Source of the DNA: Azospirillum sp. 412522
GTDB lineage: Bacteria > Pseudomonadota > Alphaproteobacteria > Azospirillales > Azospirillaceae
Direction: 5' to 3'
NCBI RefSeq assembly: GCF_019805165.1
Contig: NZ_RWIJ01000042.1
Coordinates: forward strand, 1 to 45,443
Length of the DNA: 45,443 bases
Within the stretch, counting starts at the first letter, position 1. Each line of letters opens with the position of its first letter. A model generated the notes under the pieces. That model was not told the DNA's origin, searched no databases, and saw only the letters and a list, made by a program, of their open reading frames with translations. A program made the position numbers and the translations under genes. Below, in pieces: positions 16,429-25,047 of the stretch.

Positions 16429-17376
16429 ATGAGCCTCGCCGTCGCCTTCCAGATGGACCCCATCGAGTCGATCAACATCGACACCGATTCCAGCTTCATG
16501 ATGGCGCTGGAGGCGCAGAAGCGCGGCCATCGCCTGTACCACTACCACCCGCGCGACCTGATCCTGACCGGCAACCGCCTGACGGCCCGCGTGCGCGAGA
16601 TGACGGTGGTGCGCCAGCGCGGCGCCCATTACACGCTGGGCGAGCCGGTGCCGACCGACCTTTCGACGATGGACGTCATCCTGCTGCGCCAGGACCCGCC
16701 TTTCGACATGGCCTACATCACCTCCACCCACCTGCTGGAGCATGTGCAGCCCAAGGTGCTGGTCGTCAACGACCCGGCCGAAGTGCGCAACGCGCCGGAA
16801 AAGCTGTTCATCACCAAGTTCCCCGACCTGATGCCGCCGACGCTGATCACCAGCGACAAGCAGGCCATCCTGGAGTTCCGGGCCGAGCACAAGGACATCA
16901 TCGTCAAGCCGCTGTTCGGCAACGGCGGCGCGGGCGTCTTCCACCTGAAGCCGGACGATGAGAATCTGGGATCGCTGCTGGAGATGTTCACCCAGCTCTA
17001 CCGCGAGCCGGTGATCGTGCAGAAGTACCTGCCGGAGATCCGCCAGGGCGACAAGCGCATCATCCTGATCGACGGCGAACCGGCCGGTGCGGTCAGCCGC
17101 ATGCCGCTGGAGGGCGAAGCGCGCGCCAACTTCCATGCCGGCGGCAGCGCCAGGAAGACCGAACTGACCGCGCGCGAGCGCGAGATGTGCGCCGCCATCG
17201 GCCCGGTGCTGCGCGAGAAGGGTCTGGTCTTCGTCGGCATCGACGTGATCGGCGACTACATGACCGAAATCAACGTCACCTCCCCCACCGGCATTCAGGA
17301 AATCAACCGCCTGGACGGCGTGCAGTTGGAAGCCCTGCTGTGGGATGCCATCGAGCGCCGCCGCGCGGGGAAATGA
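16429..17376 (+). CDS. gshB: Glutathione synthetase
   Basis: ATP-grasp ligase that joins gamma-glutamylcysteine and glycine, the last step of glutathione synthesis, in the cytoplasm. 315 residues. N-terminal substrate domain (VAFQMDPIESINIDTDSSFMM) and ATP-grasp motifs KPLFGNGGAGVF, VQKYLPEIRQGDKRIILIDG and EINVTSPTGIQEIN are intact. It is preceded by GAGGGACC before ATG 16429. It ends the rsmI-led gene run. The window also carries a glutathione peroxidase that could use its product. Confidence 0.97.
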   Translation: MSLAVAFQMDPIESINIDTDSSFMMALEAQKRGHRLYHYHPRDLILTGNRLTARVREMTVVRQRGAHYTLGEPVPTDLSTMDVILLRQDPPFDMAYITSTHLLEHVQPKVLVVNDPAEVRNAPEKLFITKFPDLMPPTLITSDKQAILEFRAEHKDIIVKPLFGNGGAGVFHLKPDDENLGSLLEMFTQLYREPVIVQKYLPEIRQGDKRIILIDGEPAGAVSRMPLEGEARANFHAGGSARKTELTAREREMCAAIGPVLREKGLVFVGIDVIGDYMTEINVTSPTGIQEINRLDGVQLEALLWDAIERRRAGK

Positions 17377-17395
17377 GAATAGGCCGCCGCGCGGG

Positions 17396-17407
17396 CAGGT
17401 AAGGATA
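17396..17407 (+). repeat. Dispersed motif CAGGTAAGGATA, copy 2
   Basis: Exact copy in the 61-base gap between the convergent gshB and LysR genes, 20 bases after the gshB stop codon. Confidence 0.7.
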
Positions 17408-17437
17408 CGGCACAACGCGGCATCCGGCGGGCCACCC

Positions 17438-18307
17438 TCAGGCGGCCGGACGAAGCCGGGTGAAGGCTTCGCGGATATGATGGGCCAGTTCGGCCGCCGC
17501 CGATGTCGGCGGCCGGTCGGGCAGATGCAACGTGACGGCGAAGGACGGCAACTCCGGCAAACCGCGGTCCGGCGGCAGGATTTCGAGGTCGGCGGGCACG
17601 GTGAAGGCCAGCCACGCCGACACCGCAAGGTCCATCCGCACAGTGGAGAAGGTGGCATCGAGGCCGCCATTCTCGAAGACGGTCCGCCAATTCCGGCCTT
17701 GCCGCTGCAGGGCCGCCGTCACCGCCGGCTTGAAGATGCAACTGTCCACCACCAGCGACAGAGGCAACGGCGCCTTCGCATGGGCCATACCGCCCTTGGC
17801 GCCGACCCAGACCAGCCGGTCGGCCATCAGATGCTCGCCCCGTGCCGTCTCCACCGGCTCCTCGACCACCGCGAGGTCGAGTTCACCGCCAGCGAGCCGG
17901 TCGGCCAGTTCCGGAGACGATCCGCAGACCAGCGACAGCTCCACCTGTGGAAAGGCTTCGGCGAAGCCCTTCAGCACCGGGGAAATGCATGGTCCAATCA
18001 GGTCATAGGGGGCACCGACCCGTACCGGCCCGTCCAGGATGCCGCCGTTGATGCCGGCCCAGATGTCATCGTTCAACGACAACAACTGCCGGACCTTGCC
18101 CAACAGCCGCTCCCCGGCCGGCGTCAGGCGCAGGCTGCGGCGGTCGCGAATGAACAGCGCTCCGCCGGTCAAAGCCTCCAGCCGCGCGATCTGCTGGCTG
18201 ACCGCCCCTTGCGTCAGGTTCAGGGTCTGGCTCGCTGCCGTCATGCTGCGCAAATCGGCAACGACGGCAAAGCTGCGCAGAAGCGCGATGTCGAGGTTCC
18301 TGGCCAT
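17438..18307 (-). CDS. LysR-family transcriptional regulator
   Basis: 289 residues: winged helix-turn-helix at the N-terminus (LLRSFAVVADLRSMTAASQTLNLTQGAVSQQIARLE) and a periplasmic-binding-like effector domain from about residue 90. ATG 18307 (MARNLDIALL) is preferred; an in-frame GTG at 18340 would add 11 residues. It diverges from a cupin gene, and the shared gap holds a T-N11-A palindrome, so it probably controls that gene and itself. The effector is unknown. Many residues follow the GcvA/aromatic-type pattern, not enough to assign one. Confidence 0.93.
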   Translation of the reverse strand: MARNLDIALLRSFAVVADLRSMTAASQTLNLTQGAVSQQIARLEALTGGALFIRDRRSLRLTPAGERLLGKVRQLLSLNDDIWAGINGGILDGPVRVGAPYDLIGPCISPVLKGFAEAFPQVELSLVCGSSPELADRLAGGELDLAVVEEPVETARGEHLMADRLVWVGAKGGMAHAKAPLPLSLVVDSCIFKPAVTAALQRQGRNWRTVFENGGLDATFSTVRMDLAVSAWLAFTVPADLEILPPDRGLPELPSFAVTLHLPDRPPTSAAAELAHHIREAFTRLRPAA

Positions 18308-18312
18308 TTTCA

Positions 18313-18329
18313 CATTATGAATGCTAATG
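18313..18329. promoter_or_regulatory. Probable LysR-type operator
   Basis: CATTA-N7-TAATG perfect palindrome with the T-N11-A core of LysR sites, between the divergent LysR and cupin genes. A second smaller palindrome ACTA-GAAT-TAGT lies at 18339-18350, suggesting recognition and activation half-regions. Confidence 0.6.
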
Positions 18330-18421
18330 TTTGCCTTCACTAGAATTAGTTTTCAGGCTGGCAAAGCGTGCGCAATCCTGCGGCCGGGGTCACATCGGAC
18401 CGGAGGAAAGGAAGAACGCGT

Positions 18422-18790
18422 ATGCATCCATCCATCAACATCGAGGCGGCCTTGGCCAGCCTCACCGAGCATTGGTCGCCCAAAGTGGTCGGACGGGTAA
18501 ACGACCAGTATGTGAAGGTCGCCAAGCTTCTCGGCCAAATCGTCTGGCACAGGCATGACGACGAGGACGAACTGTTCCAGGTCATCCGTGGCCGCTTGCG
18601 TCTCCAATTCGAGGACGGCAGCGAAACCGTGCTGTCGCCCGGCGAGTTCTGCGTCGTTCCCCGCGGGGTGATGCACAACCCGGTCGCCGACGAGGAATGC
18701 TGCATCCTGTTGATCGAGACGGTGACGACCAAGCACACCGGCGATGTCGAGACGCCGATGACCCGTTCGATCGACCAGCAACTGGCCTGA
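18422..18790 (+). CDS. Single-domain cupin protein
   Basis: 122 residues with one cupin_2 barrel. Metal-binding motif 1 is WHRHDDEDELFQVIRG and motif 2 is LSPGEFCVVPRGVMHNPV. The start is ATG 18422, downstream of GGAGGAAAGGAAG. Such small cupins are usually metal-dependent enzymes or sensors of unknown substrate. The divergent LysR gene with an operator between them makes it the likely regulated target. Confidence 0.88.
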   Translation: MHPSINIEAALASLTEHWSPKVVGRVNDQYVKVAKLLGQIVWHRHDDEDELFQVIRGRLRLQFEDGSETVLSPGEFCVVPRGVMHNPVADEECCILLIETVTTKHTGDVETPMTRSIDQQLA

Positions 18791-18795
18791 CGGAA

Positions 18796-18824
18796 AGGGC
18801 CTGGGCTGAACGGTCGCAGGCCCT
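18796..18824 (+). terminator. Hairpin after the cupin gene
   Basis: AGGGCCTG and CAGGCCCT form a perfect 8-bp stem with a 13-base loop, six bases after the cupin stop. There is no T-run, so it may be a weak terminator or a 3'-end stabiliser. Confidence 0.4.
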
Positions 18825-18908
18825 CCAGCCAGCGCGCGCCACGCCTTGACCGGCGGACTTCGGGGGGCGATAACTGCCGCCTCCCAGAGTTTTCGAGCGA
18901 GACCACCC

Positions 18909-19907
18909 GTGAACCGCATCTTCTCCGGCATGCAGCCGACCCGGCAGCTTCACCTCGGCAACTATCTGGGGGCGCTGCGCAACTGGGTGGATCTGCAGAA
19001 CAGCTACGAGTGCATCTTCTGCGTCGTCGACCTGCATGCGTTGACGATCGACCAGGACCCGGAGGTTCTGCGCAACAACATTCGCGAGGTCACTGCGGCC
19101 TACATCGCTGCCGGCATCGACCCCGACAAGAACATCCTGTTCAACCAATCGGTTGTCTCCGGCCATGCCGAACTGGGCTGGATCCTGTCCTGCCACACGC
19201 CGCTGGGCTGGCTGAACCGCATGACCCAGTTCAAGGAAAAGGCCGGCAAGCAGAAGGACATGGCGAACCTCGGCCTCTATGCCTACCCGACGCTGATGGC
19301 CGCGGACATCCTGCTGTACAAGGCGACCCATGTGCCGGTGGGCGAGGACCAGAAGCAGCATCTGGAACTGGCACGCGACATCGCCGGCGCCTTCAACCGC
19401 CGCTACGAGACCGAGTTCTTCCCGCTGCCCGAGCCGCAGATCCTGGGCGAGGCGACGCGGGTGATGAGCCTGCGCGACGGCAAGAAGAAGATGTCGAAGT
19501 CGGACGAGTCCGAATATTCGCGCATCAACATGACCGACGACGCCGATACCATCGCGCAGAAGATCCGCAAGGCGAAGACCGACCCGGAGCCGCTGCCGGA
19601 AACCGTGACCGAACTGGAAGCCCGTCCAGAGGCCGACAACCTCGTCACCATCTACGGTGCGCTGGCCGGCCAGTCGCGGGAGCAGGTGCTGGCGCAGTTC
19701 GCCGGCTCCCAGTTCTCCGACTTCAAGAAGTCGCTGGTCGACCTGTCGGTGGACAAGCTGGCGCCGATCACCACCCGCATGAAGGAATTGCTGGCCGACA
19801 AGGCGGAGATCGACCGGCTGCTGAAGAAGGGCGGCGAGCGCGCCGCCGCCATTGCCGATAAGAACCTGAACGACGTCAAGGACATCATCGGCCTGCTGCG
19901 GCCGTAA
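18909..19907 (+). CDS. trpS: Tryptophanyl-tRNA synthetase
   Basis: Class-I synthetase charging tRNA-Trp. 332 residues from GTG 18909 (MNRIFSGMQPTRQLHLGNYLGAL; HIGH-equivalent HLGN). The KMSKS motif is present in KKKMSKSDES. The GEDQKQHLELARDIA block is family-specific. The upstream in-frame extension to 18846 is not conserved-looking. It ends 13 bases before the next gene, with which it probably shares a transcript. Confidence 0.96.
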   Translation: MNRIFSGMQPTRQLHLGNYLGALRNWVDLQNSYECIFCVVDLHALTIDQDPEVLRNNIREVTAAYIAAGIDPDKNILFNQSVVSGHAELGWILSCHTPLGWLNRMTQFKEKAGKQKDMANLGLYAYPTLMAADILLYKATHVPVGEDQKQHLELARDIAGAFNRRYETEFFPLPEPQILGEATRVMSLRDGKKKMSKSDESEYSRINMTDDADTIAQKIRKAKTDPEPLPETVTELEARPEADNLVTIYGALAGQSREQVLAQFAGSQFSDFKKSLVDLSVDKLAPITTRMKELLADKAEIDRLLKKGGERAAAIADKNLNDVKDIIGLLRP

Positions 19908-19920
19908 GGATGCCTTGCCC

Positions 19921-20595
19921 GTGACGGCCCCCATCCTGCTCACCGGTTTCGCGCCGTTCGGGATCCTCCCGGACGGCGCGCCGGAGCCGCTCCCCGCCGA
20001 TCACCAACCCATCGAACATCCCTGGACGGCCGATCCGACCGCCCTGCTGATGGAGCGTCTGGCGGAGGAACCGGGAGTCGTCACCGCCATCCTGCCACCT
20101 CTGTACGACGCCTGCGGCGAGGCTTTCGCCGAACTGCTGGCACGGCACCGGCCGCTGGCGGCACTCGGCTTCGCCTGTCTGGAAACGAGCGATTACATAC
20201 GGCTGGAACGGTTGGCCTGGAACCGCGACGAAAGTCCGTTGGCCGATGCCGCCGGCACGGTGCGCGAAGCTGCCGACATCGTGCCCGATGGGCCGACCGC
20301 CTATGGCAGCACCCTGCCGGTGCCGCGGGTGATGAGGGAACTGTCAATGGCCGGGCTGCCGGTGACCTTCGGAGACTTTTCCGGCGGCTTCCTCGGCAAC
20401 CACCTGTTCTACCGGGCGCGCCATATCATCGAGGGTGCCGACCTGGACGTTCCTTACGGCTTCTTCCACCTGCCACCGCTGCCGGAACGGGCGGCAATGC
20501 TGCGCCGCTTCGGCGGCCTGGCGCTGGACCGGCAGGAACTGGCGGTGCGCACGCTGGTCGGCATGCTGCGCAGGGCGCTGAACGGGGTCGCCTGA
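19921..20595 (+). CDS. Peptidase C15-like protein lacking the catalytic Cys
   Basis: 224 residues with the layout of pyroglutamyl-peptidase I (family C15): N-terminal ILLTGFAPFG, the region around the catalytic Glu (IRLERLAWN), the nucleophile block and the His region (GFFHLPPLPER). The nucleophile block reads FSGGFLGNHLFY where active enzymes have a Cys before NH; here it is Gly159. The usual GGR motif before the Glu is also changed. The Glu and His are kept. It is therefore probably not a cysteine peptidase and may be a binding protein. GTG 19921 is preferred (AAGGA ten bases upstream); TTG 19915 is possible. Confidence 0.75.
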   Translation: MTAPILLTGFAPFGILPDGAPEPLPADHQPIEHPWTADPTALLMERLAEEPGVVTAILPPLYDACGEAFAELLARHRPLAALGFACLETSDYIRLERLAWNRDESPLADAAGTVREAADIVPDGPTAYGSTLPVPRVMRELSMAGLPVTFGDFSGGFLGNHLFYRARHIIEGADLDVPYGFFHLPPLPERAAMLRRFGGLALDRQELAVRTLVGMLRRALNGVA

Positions 20596-20613
20596 CCGCG
20601 GAATCCGGGGAAA

Positions 20614-20988
20614 TCAGGCTGTCCTGGCGGGACGGCGCTGGTCGGGCGGGTTCACGATGGCGCGCAGCGCGTCCAGGAACTCACGGCCCTTGTCGGTCAG
20701 GGTGACGATCTTGCGGCGGCGCTCACGCGGGTCTTCCTGCGCCTGCACCAGATCGAGGCCGGCCTTGCCGAAGCTGTGCCAGCGGCTGAGCGCCGCGACG
20801 TTGCGCGACGCGGAGGATTGGGCGATGCCCAGGCGTTCCGCCAGTTCGCCGATGGAAATGCCTTCGCTCTGCGCGATGGTCATGAAACTCAGCGCATACT
20901 GGATGGGCAGATCGGGGTCGAGCTTGCGGAACGCCTCAAGCACCTGGACGACGGTAAGGACCTCGTCATGACGGACGCGGGCCGGCAT
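20614..20988 (-). CDS. MarR-family transcriptional regulator
   Basis: 124 residues with a winged helix-turn-helix: QYALSFMTIAQSEGISIGELAERLGIAQSSASRNVAALSRW, then the wing (DPRERRRKIVTLTDKGREFL). The C-terminal dimer helix is short. It lies 26 bases after a small ORF, and a CGCGCT-ATGC-AGCGCG palindrome (21011-21026) sits in that junction. Targets are unknown; autoregulation is likely for the family. Confidence 0.88.
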   Translation of the reverse strand: MPARVRHDEVLTVVQVLEAFRKLDPDLPIQYALSFMTIAQSEGISIGELAERLGIAQSSASRNVAALSRWHSFGKAGLDLVQAQEDPRERRRKIVTLTDKGREFLDALRAIVNPPDQRRPARTA

Positions 20989-21010
20989 TCAGCAGGTCTC
21001 CGCGGCGCCG

Positions 21011-21026
21011 CGCGCTATGCAGCGCG
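21011..21026. promoter_or_regulatory. Palindrome at the small ORF/MarR junction
   Basis: CGCGCT-ATGC-AGCGCG, perfect 6-bp arms, overlapping the stop codon of the small ORF and 23 bases before the MarR start. It could be the MarR operator or an mRNA hairpin. Confidence 0.4.
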
Positions 21027-21191
21027 GGAGGGTGGTCCCCAACGGGCCGGTGTGTAGATGATGTTCAGGCGTCCAAGCCATAGGATGACTTCCCCGTTTT
21101 CACGCCTCAGGTCGAAGGACCCGGCCGGCGATGCCCAGCGGGCGTGTTCAACGAAGAGACGGTGACCGCAAAAACCCAGAAAGACACACAT
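21015..21191 (-). CDS. Small hypothetical protein
   Basis: 58 residues from ATG 21191, preceded by GAGAGGA at good distance. The sequence (MCVFLGFCGHRLFVEHARWA, SFDLRRENGEVILWLGRLN) looks like a compact beta-rich protein ending in a WxGR-type motif, but I cannot name a family. It lies directly upstream of the MarR gene on the same strand, probably in one operon. Confidence 0.6.
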   Translation of the reverse strand: MCVFLGFCGHRLFVEHARWASPAGSFDLRRENGEVILWLGRLNIIYTPARWGPPSRAA

Positions 21192-21348
21192 GGGATCCTC
21201 TCGATATCCGGAATTCACGTTCGAAGGCCGCAGGACAGGGAAGGGCCGGTTGGGCGTGGGTGACGGCCGGGTTGGCGGCCATATGGGCGGCGGTGATGGC
21301 CGGATCGCCCGATCGGCGAGTCCAGGCGGTGGCTACGATGGCTTTCAT
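21148..21348 (-). CDS. Possible small protein, low support
   Basis: 66-residue frame starting at ATG 21348 with GGAGAG seven bases upstream, a good site. It overlaps the next small ORF by 44 bases in another frame. The product begins MKAIVATAWTRR and has no recognisable domain. The start signal supports translation; the composition does not help. It may be a leader or a degraded gene. Confidence 0.35.
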   Translation of the reverse strand: MKAIVATAWTRRSGDPAITAAHMAANPAVTHAQPALPCPAAFEREFRISRGSHVCLSGFLRSPSLR

Positions 21349-21409
21349 CGAAACTCTCCAGAGGTTGAGTGATGCCGGCGTGAGAGGCCGGCGGATCCGG
21401 TATCGCCGC

Positions 21410-21634
21410 TCAGCGATACGGTTGCAAGGTCAAAAATGTCCGCGCGTCCGATAGGTTCCGATCACGGATGTGAAAAGGCGGAAGACGGCTGGCGGGTGGA
21501 GGTTCTTCGCCGTCTCCGGCCTCGCCATCCGTCAAACCGATATCGCGCCGCAGATGGTCGCACAATCGGCCAGGTCCGGAAGATGCCCCGGAGTCGAGCC
21601 AGCGGCTCCGCAACGCCGTCCACAAGGTCGGCAT
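21410..21634 (-). CDS. Small DUF1127-like protein
   Basis: 74 residues from ATG 21634, with AGGAG seven bases upstream. The segment LRRDIGLTDGEA resembles the DUF1127 motif found in small alphaproteobacterial RNA-binding or regulatory proteins, but here it sits mid-protein with a longer tail, so assignment is tentative. It is the first gene of a minus-strand run towards the MarR gene and has a promoter candidate about 55 bases upstream. Confidence 0.55.
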   Translation of the reverse strand: MPTLWTALRSRWLDSGASSGPGRLCDHLRRDIGLTDGEAGDGEEPPPASRLPPFHIRDRNLSDARTFLTLQPYR

Positions 21635-21686
21635 GATCTGCTCCTACAGAGGTGAGGCTCCGGTGATCGGGGCCTCTGGTAGCGAA

Positions 21687-21716
21687 ATAATTCCGTGTGC
21701 GGATGTGTTTCGTCAA
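21687..21716 (-). promoter_or_regulatory. Sigma-70-type promoter for the small-gene/MarR run
   Basis: On the minus strand TTGACG (21716-21711), 18-base spacer, AATTAT (21692-21687). It lies in a locally AT-richer region upstream of the DUF1127-like gene. The -35 matches consensus in five of six bases. Confidence 0.5.
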
Positions 21717-21921
21717 CCCGTTCGTCCGCATATGGCGTGGCCTTCGTCGCACGTCTGTTGCAAATCGGCACCGCTTTTTCGTCGTTTCGCCATCCGCCGG
21801 GATGAGGCCGGGCATCTCTGGACAAGCGGAGGTCGCTCGGTCAAACACAAAGCCGGCGGCCGAAGCCGTCTGCGGTACTCCTCCCATCGGTTTCCTATCC
21901 ATCAGTTTGGGTCGTCCGTCC

Positions 21922-23451
21922 GTGTCCATCCTCCCCTCTCCCGCATGGCCGACAGCGGTGCGTTCCGCCCGCAAGCTGCTTGCGGTGGCAGCCGTGGTGG
22001 CAGGCGCTCTGTGGACCATCCCCGCAGCGGCGGAGGCGCGCTTCACCCCTGGCCCCTGCTGGTTCACCGTGCCGGACGGCGAAGCGGCGTTATGCGGAAC
22101 GGTGGCGGTACCGGAGCGGCGTGACCGCCCCAACAGCCGCAGCCTGCGCCTGCCGGTCGCCGTCCTGCTCAGCACCGCCCGCCAGCCTGCTCCCGACCCC
22201 GTACTATTCCTGGAGGGCGGCCCCGGTGCCTCACCCTTCGGCAGCGGCGAGGCGACGGAAGAGCGGATGGAGGTTTGGTGGGAGCTGTCGGCTCCGTTCC
22301 GCCGCAGCCGCAACATGATCCTGTTCGATCCGCGCGGCGTCGGCCGGGCGGAGCCTGACACTGATTGTCCGGAACTTGACGCCGTCGGCACCAGCCGGGG
22401 CACCCGGCCGTTGACGCGCGAGCAGCGGGCGGCGGCGGAACGCTCGGCGGTCAGCGCCTGCACCGCGCGGCTGCAGGCGGCCGGGCTGGACGCCACCCAA
22501 TTCTCCACCCCCGTCGCGGCGGAGGATGCGCTCGACATCGTCACCGCGCTGGGCGCCCAGCGCGTGAATCTGTTCGCGGTCTCCTACGGCACGCGGGTCG
22601 GGCTGGAGATCCTGCGCCGGCAGGGCGGCCGTGTCCGTACCGCCGTCTTCGATAGCATCTATCCGCCCGACGTCAATGCGCAGGAGGAGATGGCCTGGCT
22701 GGCCCAGCGCGCCTATCGCCGGCTGTTCGATGACTGCGCCGCAAGCCGGAGCTGCCGCTCCGCCTTTCCCGATCTGGAAAAGCGCTTCCTCGACCTGATC
22801 GAACGACTGGACCGCAATCCCGTCGACATCGCGGTCGGCGACCATGAGACGCGCCGTGTCCTGCGGCTGACCGGCGGGGCGGTCATCGCCGCCGGGCTGG
22901 AAGCGATGGCGGTCAGCGAGGCGGTGCCGGCCTTGCCGATCATGATCGACCGCGCCGCCCGCGGCCAATACGCCACGCTGGCCGAATGGGCGCCGACCAA
23001 CTGGCTGGGCGACCCGGAAGTCGCCGACGGGCTGGCCTTCTCCGTCGAATGCCGGGAGTCGGTAAACACCGCCGACCCGTTGAGGCGCGCCGACGGCAGC
23101 CGCCGCTATGCGCCCTACGGACTGGTCGCCACCGACGACCCCGGCCAGCGCGTCTGCCGCCTGTGGCCGTCCGGGCATCAGGAGCCGACCGAACGCCTGC
23201 CGGTCGCCAGCCCGGTGCCGGTCCTGCTGCTGTCCGGCGCCTACGACCCCGTCACCCCGCCGGACTGGGGCGACCGCGCGGCCGCCACCCTGCCGAAGAG
23301 CCGCCATCTGGTCTTCCGCGCCGCCAGCCACATCGTGACCTCCAGCGAGGACTGCGCCATGGTCGCCGTGGTCGGCTTCGTGGAGCAGGAGACGGTGCCG
23401 GCCAACGCCTGTCCCGGAGCCGCCAAGCCGCCGGTGTTCGAAGGGCCCTGA
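21922..23451 (+). CDS. Exported alpha/beta hydrolase, S33 (tripeptidyl aminopeptidase-like)
   Basis: About 509 residues: signal peptide (RSARKLLAVAAVVAGALW, cut near AAAEA), an alpha/beta hydrolase domain and the C-terminal TAP-like segment. The oxyanion region is FLEGGPGASPFG. The triad is Ser221 in AVSYGTR, Asp442 in GAYDPVTPP and His470 in ASHIVTS. The first Gly of the usual GxSYG is Ala here. It probably releases residues from peptides or hydrolyses another acyl substrate in the periplasm. The start is uncertain: GTG 21922 or GTG 21958, both before the signal peptide, neither with a clear Shine-Dalgarno. Confidence 0.88.
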   Translation: MSILPSPAWPTAVRSARKLLAVAAVVAGALWTIPAAAEARFTPGPCWFTVPDGEAALCGTVAVPERRDRPNSRSLRLPVAVLLSTARQPAPDPVLFLEGGPGASPFGSGEATEERMEVWWELSAPFRRSRNMILFDPRGVGRAEPDTDCPELDAVGTSRGTRPLTREQRAAAERSAVSACTARLQAAGLDATQFSTPVAAEDALDIVTALGAQRVNLFAVSYGTRVGLEILRRQGGRVRTAVFDSIYPPDVNAQEEMAWLAQRAYRRLFDDCAASRSCRSAFPDLEKRFLDLIERLDRNPVDIAVGDHETRRVLRLTGGAVIAAGLEAMAVSEAVPALPIMIDRAARGQYATLAEWAPTNWLGDPEVADGLAFSVECRESVNTADPLRRADGSRRYAPYGLVATDDPGQRVCRLWPSGHQEPTERLPVASPVPVLLLSGAYDPVTPPDWGDRAAATLPKSRHLVFRAASHIVTSSEDCAMVAVVGFVEQETVPANACPGAAKPPVFEGP

Positions 23452-23514
23452 GGGAGCCGCAAGGGGAGCCTTGAGAAGAGCGCGGCGAAGGTCCGGCCCT
23501 TACCGCCCCACCCC

Positions 23515-25047
23515 TCATCGTCCCGGCGCGATCCGCCGATAGCTCAGCGCCTCCGCAATGTGGCGACGCTTCACCCCCTCCATCCCGTCCAGATCGGCCA
23601 GCGTCCGGCCCACCCGCATCACCCGGTGGTAACCCCGGGCGGACAGCTTCAGCCGCTCCGCCGCCTCGGTCAACAGGGCACGGCCGGAGGAATCGGGAGA
23701 AGCCACCTTCTCCAGCAACTCGCCGTCGGCCTCGGCATTCGTCCGCACCGCCCGGCCGGCCGGGTAAGGACCGAAGCCGCCGTAACGTTCCGCCTGGATG
23801 GCGCGGGCGACGGCGACACGGGCGGCGATGTCGATGCTGCCCTCCGCCGGCGGCGGCAGACTGAGGTCGGCGGGGCTGACCGCCGGGACGTCGATATGCA
23901 GATCGATGCGGTCAAACAGCGGCCCGCTGATCTTCGACTGGTAGTCGGCGGCGCATTTCGGCGCACGGGCGCAGGCGAGCGAGGCGTCGTCGAGATGGCC
24001 GCAGCGGCAGGGGTTCATCGCCGCCACCAGCTGCACCCGGGCCGGATAGGTCACATGGTGGTTGGCGCGGCTGACCACCGCCTTGCCGGTCTCCAGCGGC
24101 TGGCGCAGCGCCTCCAGCAGCGCGCGGGGAAATTCGGGCAGTTCGTCCAGGAACAGAACGCCCTGATGCGCCAGGGAGATTTCCCCCGGCTTGGCCCGCG
24201 TGCCGCCGCCGACCAGCGCCGGCAGGCTGGCGGACTGGTGCGGCGCGCGGTAAGGGCGCTGGCGCAGCAGGCGCCCTTCCTCCAGCAGACCGCCGACGCT
24301 GTGGATCATCGAAACCTCCAGCGCCTCCGCCGGGTCGAGCGGCGGCAGCAGGCCGGGCAGGCGGGCGGCCAGCATCGACTTGCCCGAGCCGGGCGGACCC
24401 ATCATCAGCAGATTGTGCGATCCGGCGGCGGCAACCTCCAGCGCGCGCTTTGCGGTCTCGTTGCCCTTCACGTCGCGCAGGTCGGGCGGCGGGGCGTCCT
24501 GCTCCTGCATCCGCGGCTTGGGCGGAGTCAGCACCTGAGTGCCCTTGAAGTGGTTGATGAGGGCCAGCAGGTTTGCCGGCGCCAGCACATCCAGATCGGG
24601 ACCGGCCCAAGCCGCCTCCCCACCGCAGGCCTCAGGACAGATCAGGCCGCGGTCGTTGGCCAGCGCGTCGATGGCGGCGGGCAGCACGCCGGCCACCGGC
24701 GTCAGCGCACCGTCCAGCGCCAGTTCGCCCAGCGCCACATAACGGGCGATCTCCGCATCCGGCAGCACGCCCATCACTGTCAGCAGGCCGAGCGCGATCG
24801 GGAGGTCGAAATGGCTGCCCTCCTTCAGCACATCGGCGGGGGCGAGGTTGACGGTGATGCGTTTGGCCGGCAATGCCAACCCCAGCGCGTGCAATGCGGC
24901 GCGCACCCGTTCCCGGCTTTCGCCCACCGCCTTGTCGGGCAGGCCCACGACGGTGAAGGCGACGATTCCGCCGGACATCTGAACCTGGACGTCGATCCCC
25001 AGCACCTCGATACCCTGGAACGCGACGGTGTTGATGCGGGCGACCAA
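23515..25047 (-). CDS. YifB/ComM-family Mg-chelatase-like AAA+ ATPase
   Basis: 510 residues, the family's usual length, from TTG 25047 (LVARINTVAFQGIEVLGIDVQVQ) with GAGGG upstream. An N-terminal Lon-protease-like domain (GLPDKAVGESRERVRAAL), AAA+ core with Walker A GPPGSGKS and Walker B GVLFLDELPEF, four-Cys insert (CRCGHLDD...CARAPKC) and C-terminal helical lid are all present. ComM in naturally competent bacteria is a branch-migration helicase for transformation. In this organism the role is inferred from homology. It is monocistronic and converges on the S33 hydrolase gene. Confidence 0.95.
   Translation of the reverse strand: MVARINTVAFQGIEVLGIDVQVQMSGGIVAFTVVGLPDKAVGESRERVRAALHALGLALPAKRITVNLAPADVLKEGSHFDLPIALGLLTVMGVLPDAEIARYVALGELALDGALTPVAGVLPAAIDALANDRGLICPEACGGEAAWAGPDLDVLAPANLLALINHFKGTQVLTPPKPRMQEQDAPPPDLRDVKGNETAKRALEVAAAGSHNLLMMGPPGSGKSMLAARLPGLLPPLDPAEALEVSMIHSVGGLLEEGRLLRQRPYRAPHQSASLPALVGGGTRAKPGEISLAHQGVLFLDELPEFPRALLEALRQPLETGKAVVSRANHHVTYPARVQLVAAMNPCRCGHLDDASLACARAPKCAADYQSKISGPLFDRIDLHIDVPAVSPADLSLPPPAEGSIDIAARVAVARAIQAERYGGFGPYPAGRAVRTNAEADGELLEKVASPDSSGRALLTEAAERLKLSARGYHRVMRVGRTLADLDGMEGVKRRHIAEALSYRRIAPGR

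Noticed and set aside
20131..20160. Second sigma-54-like GG-N10-GC site
   Set aside because: It lies inside a gene and lacks the TTGC half; a chance match.
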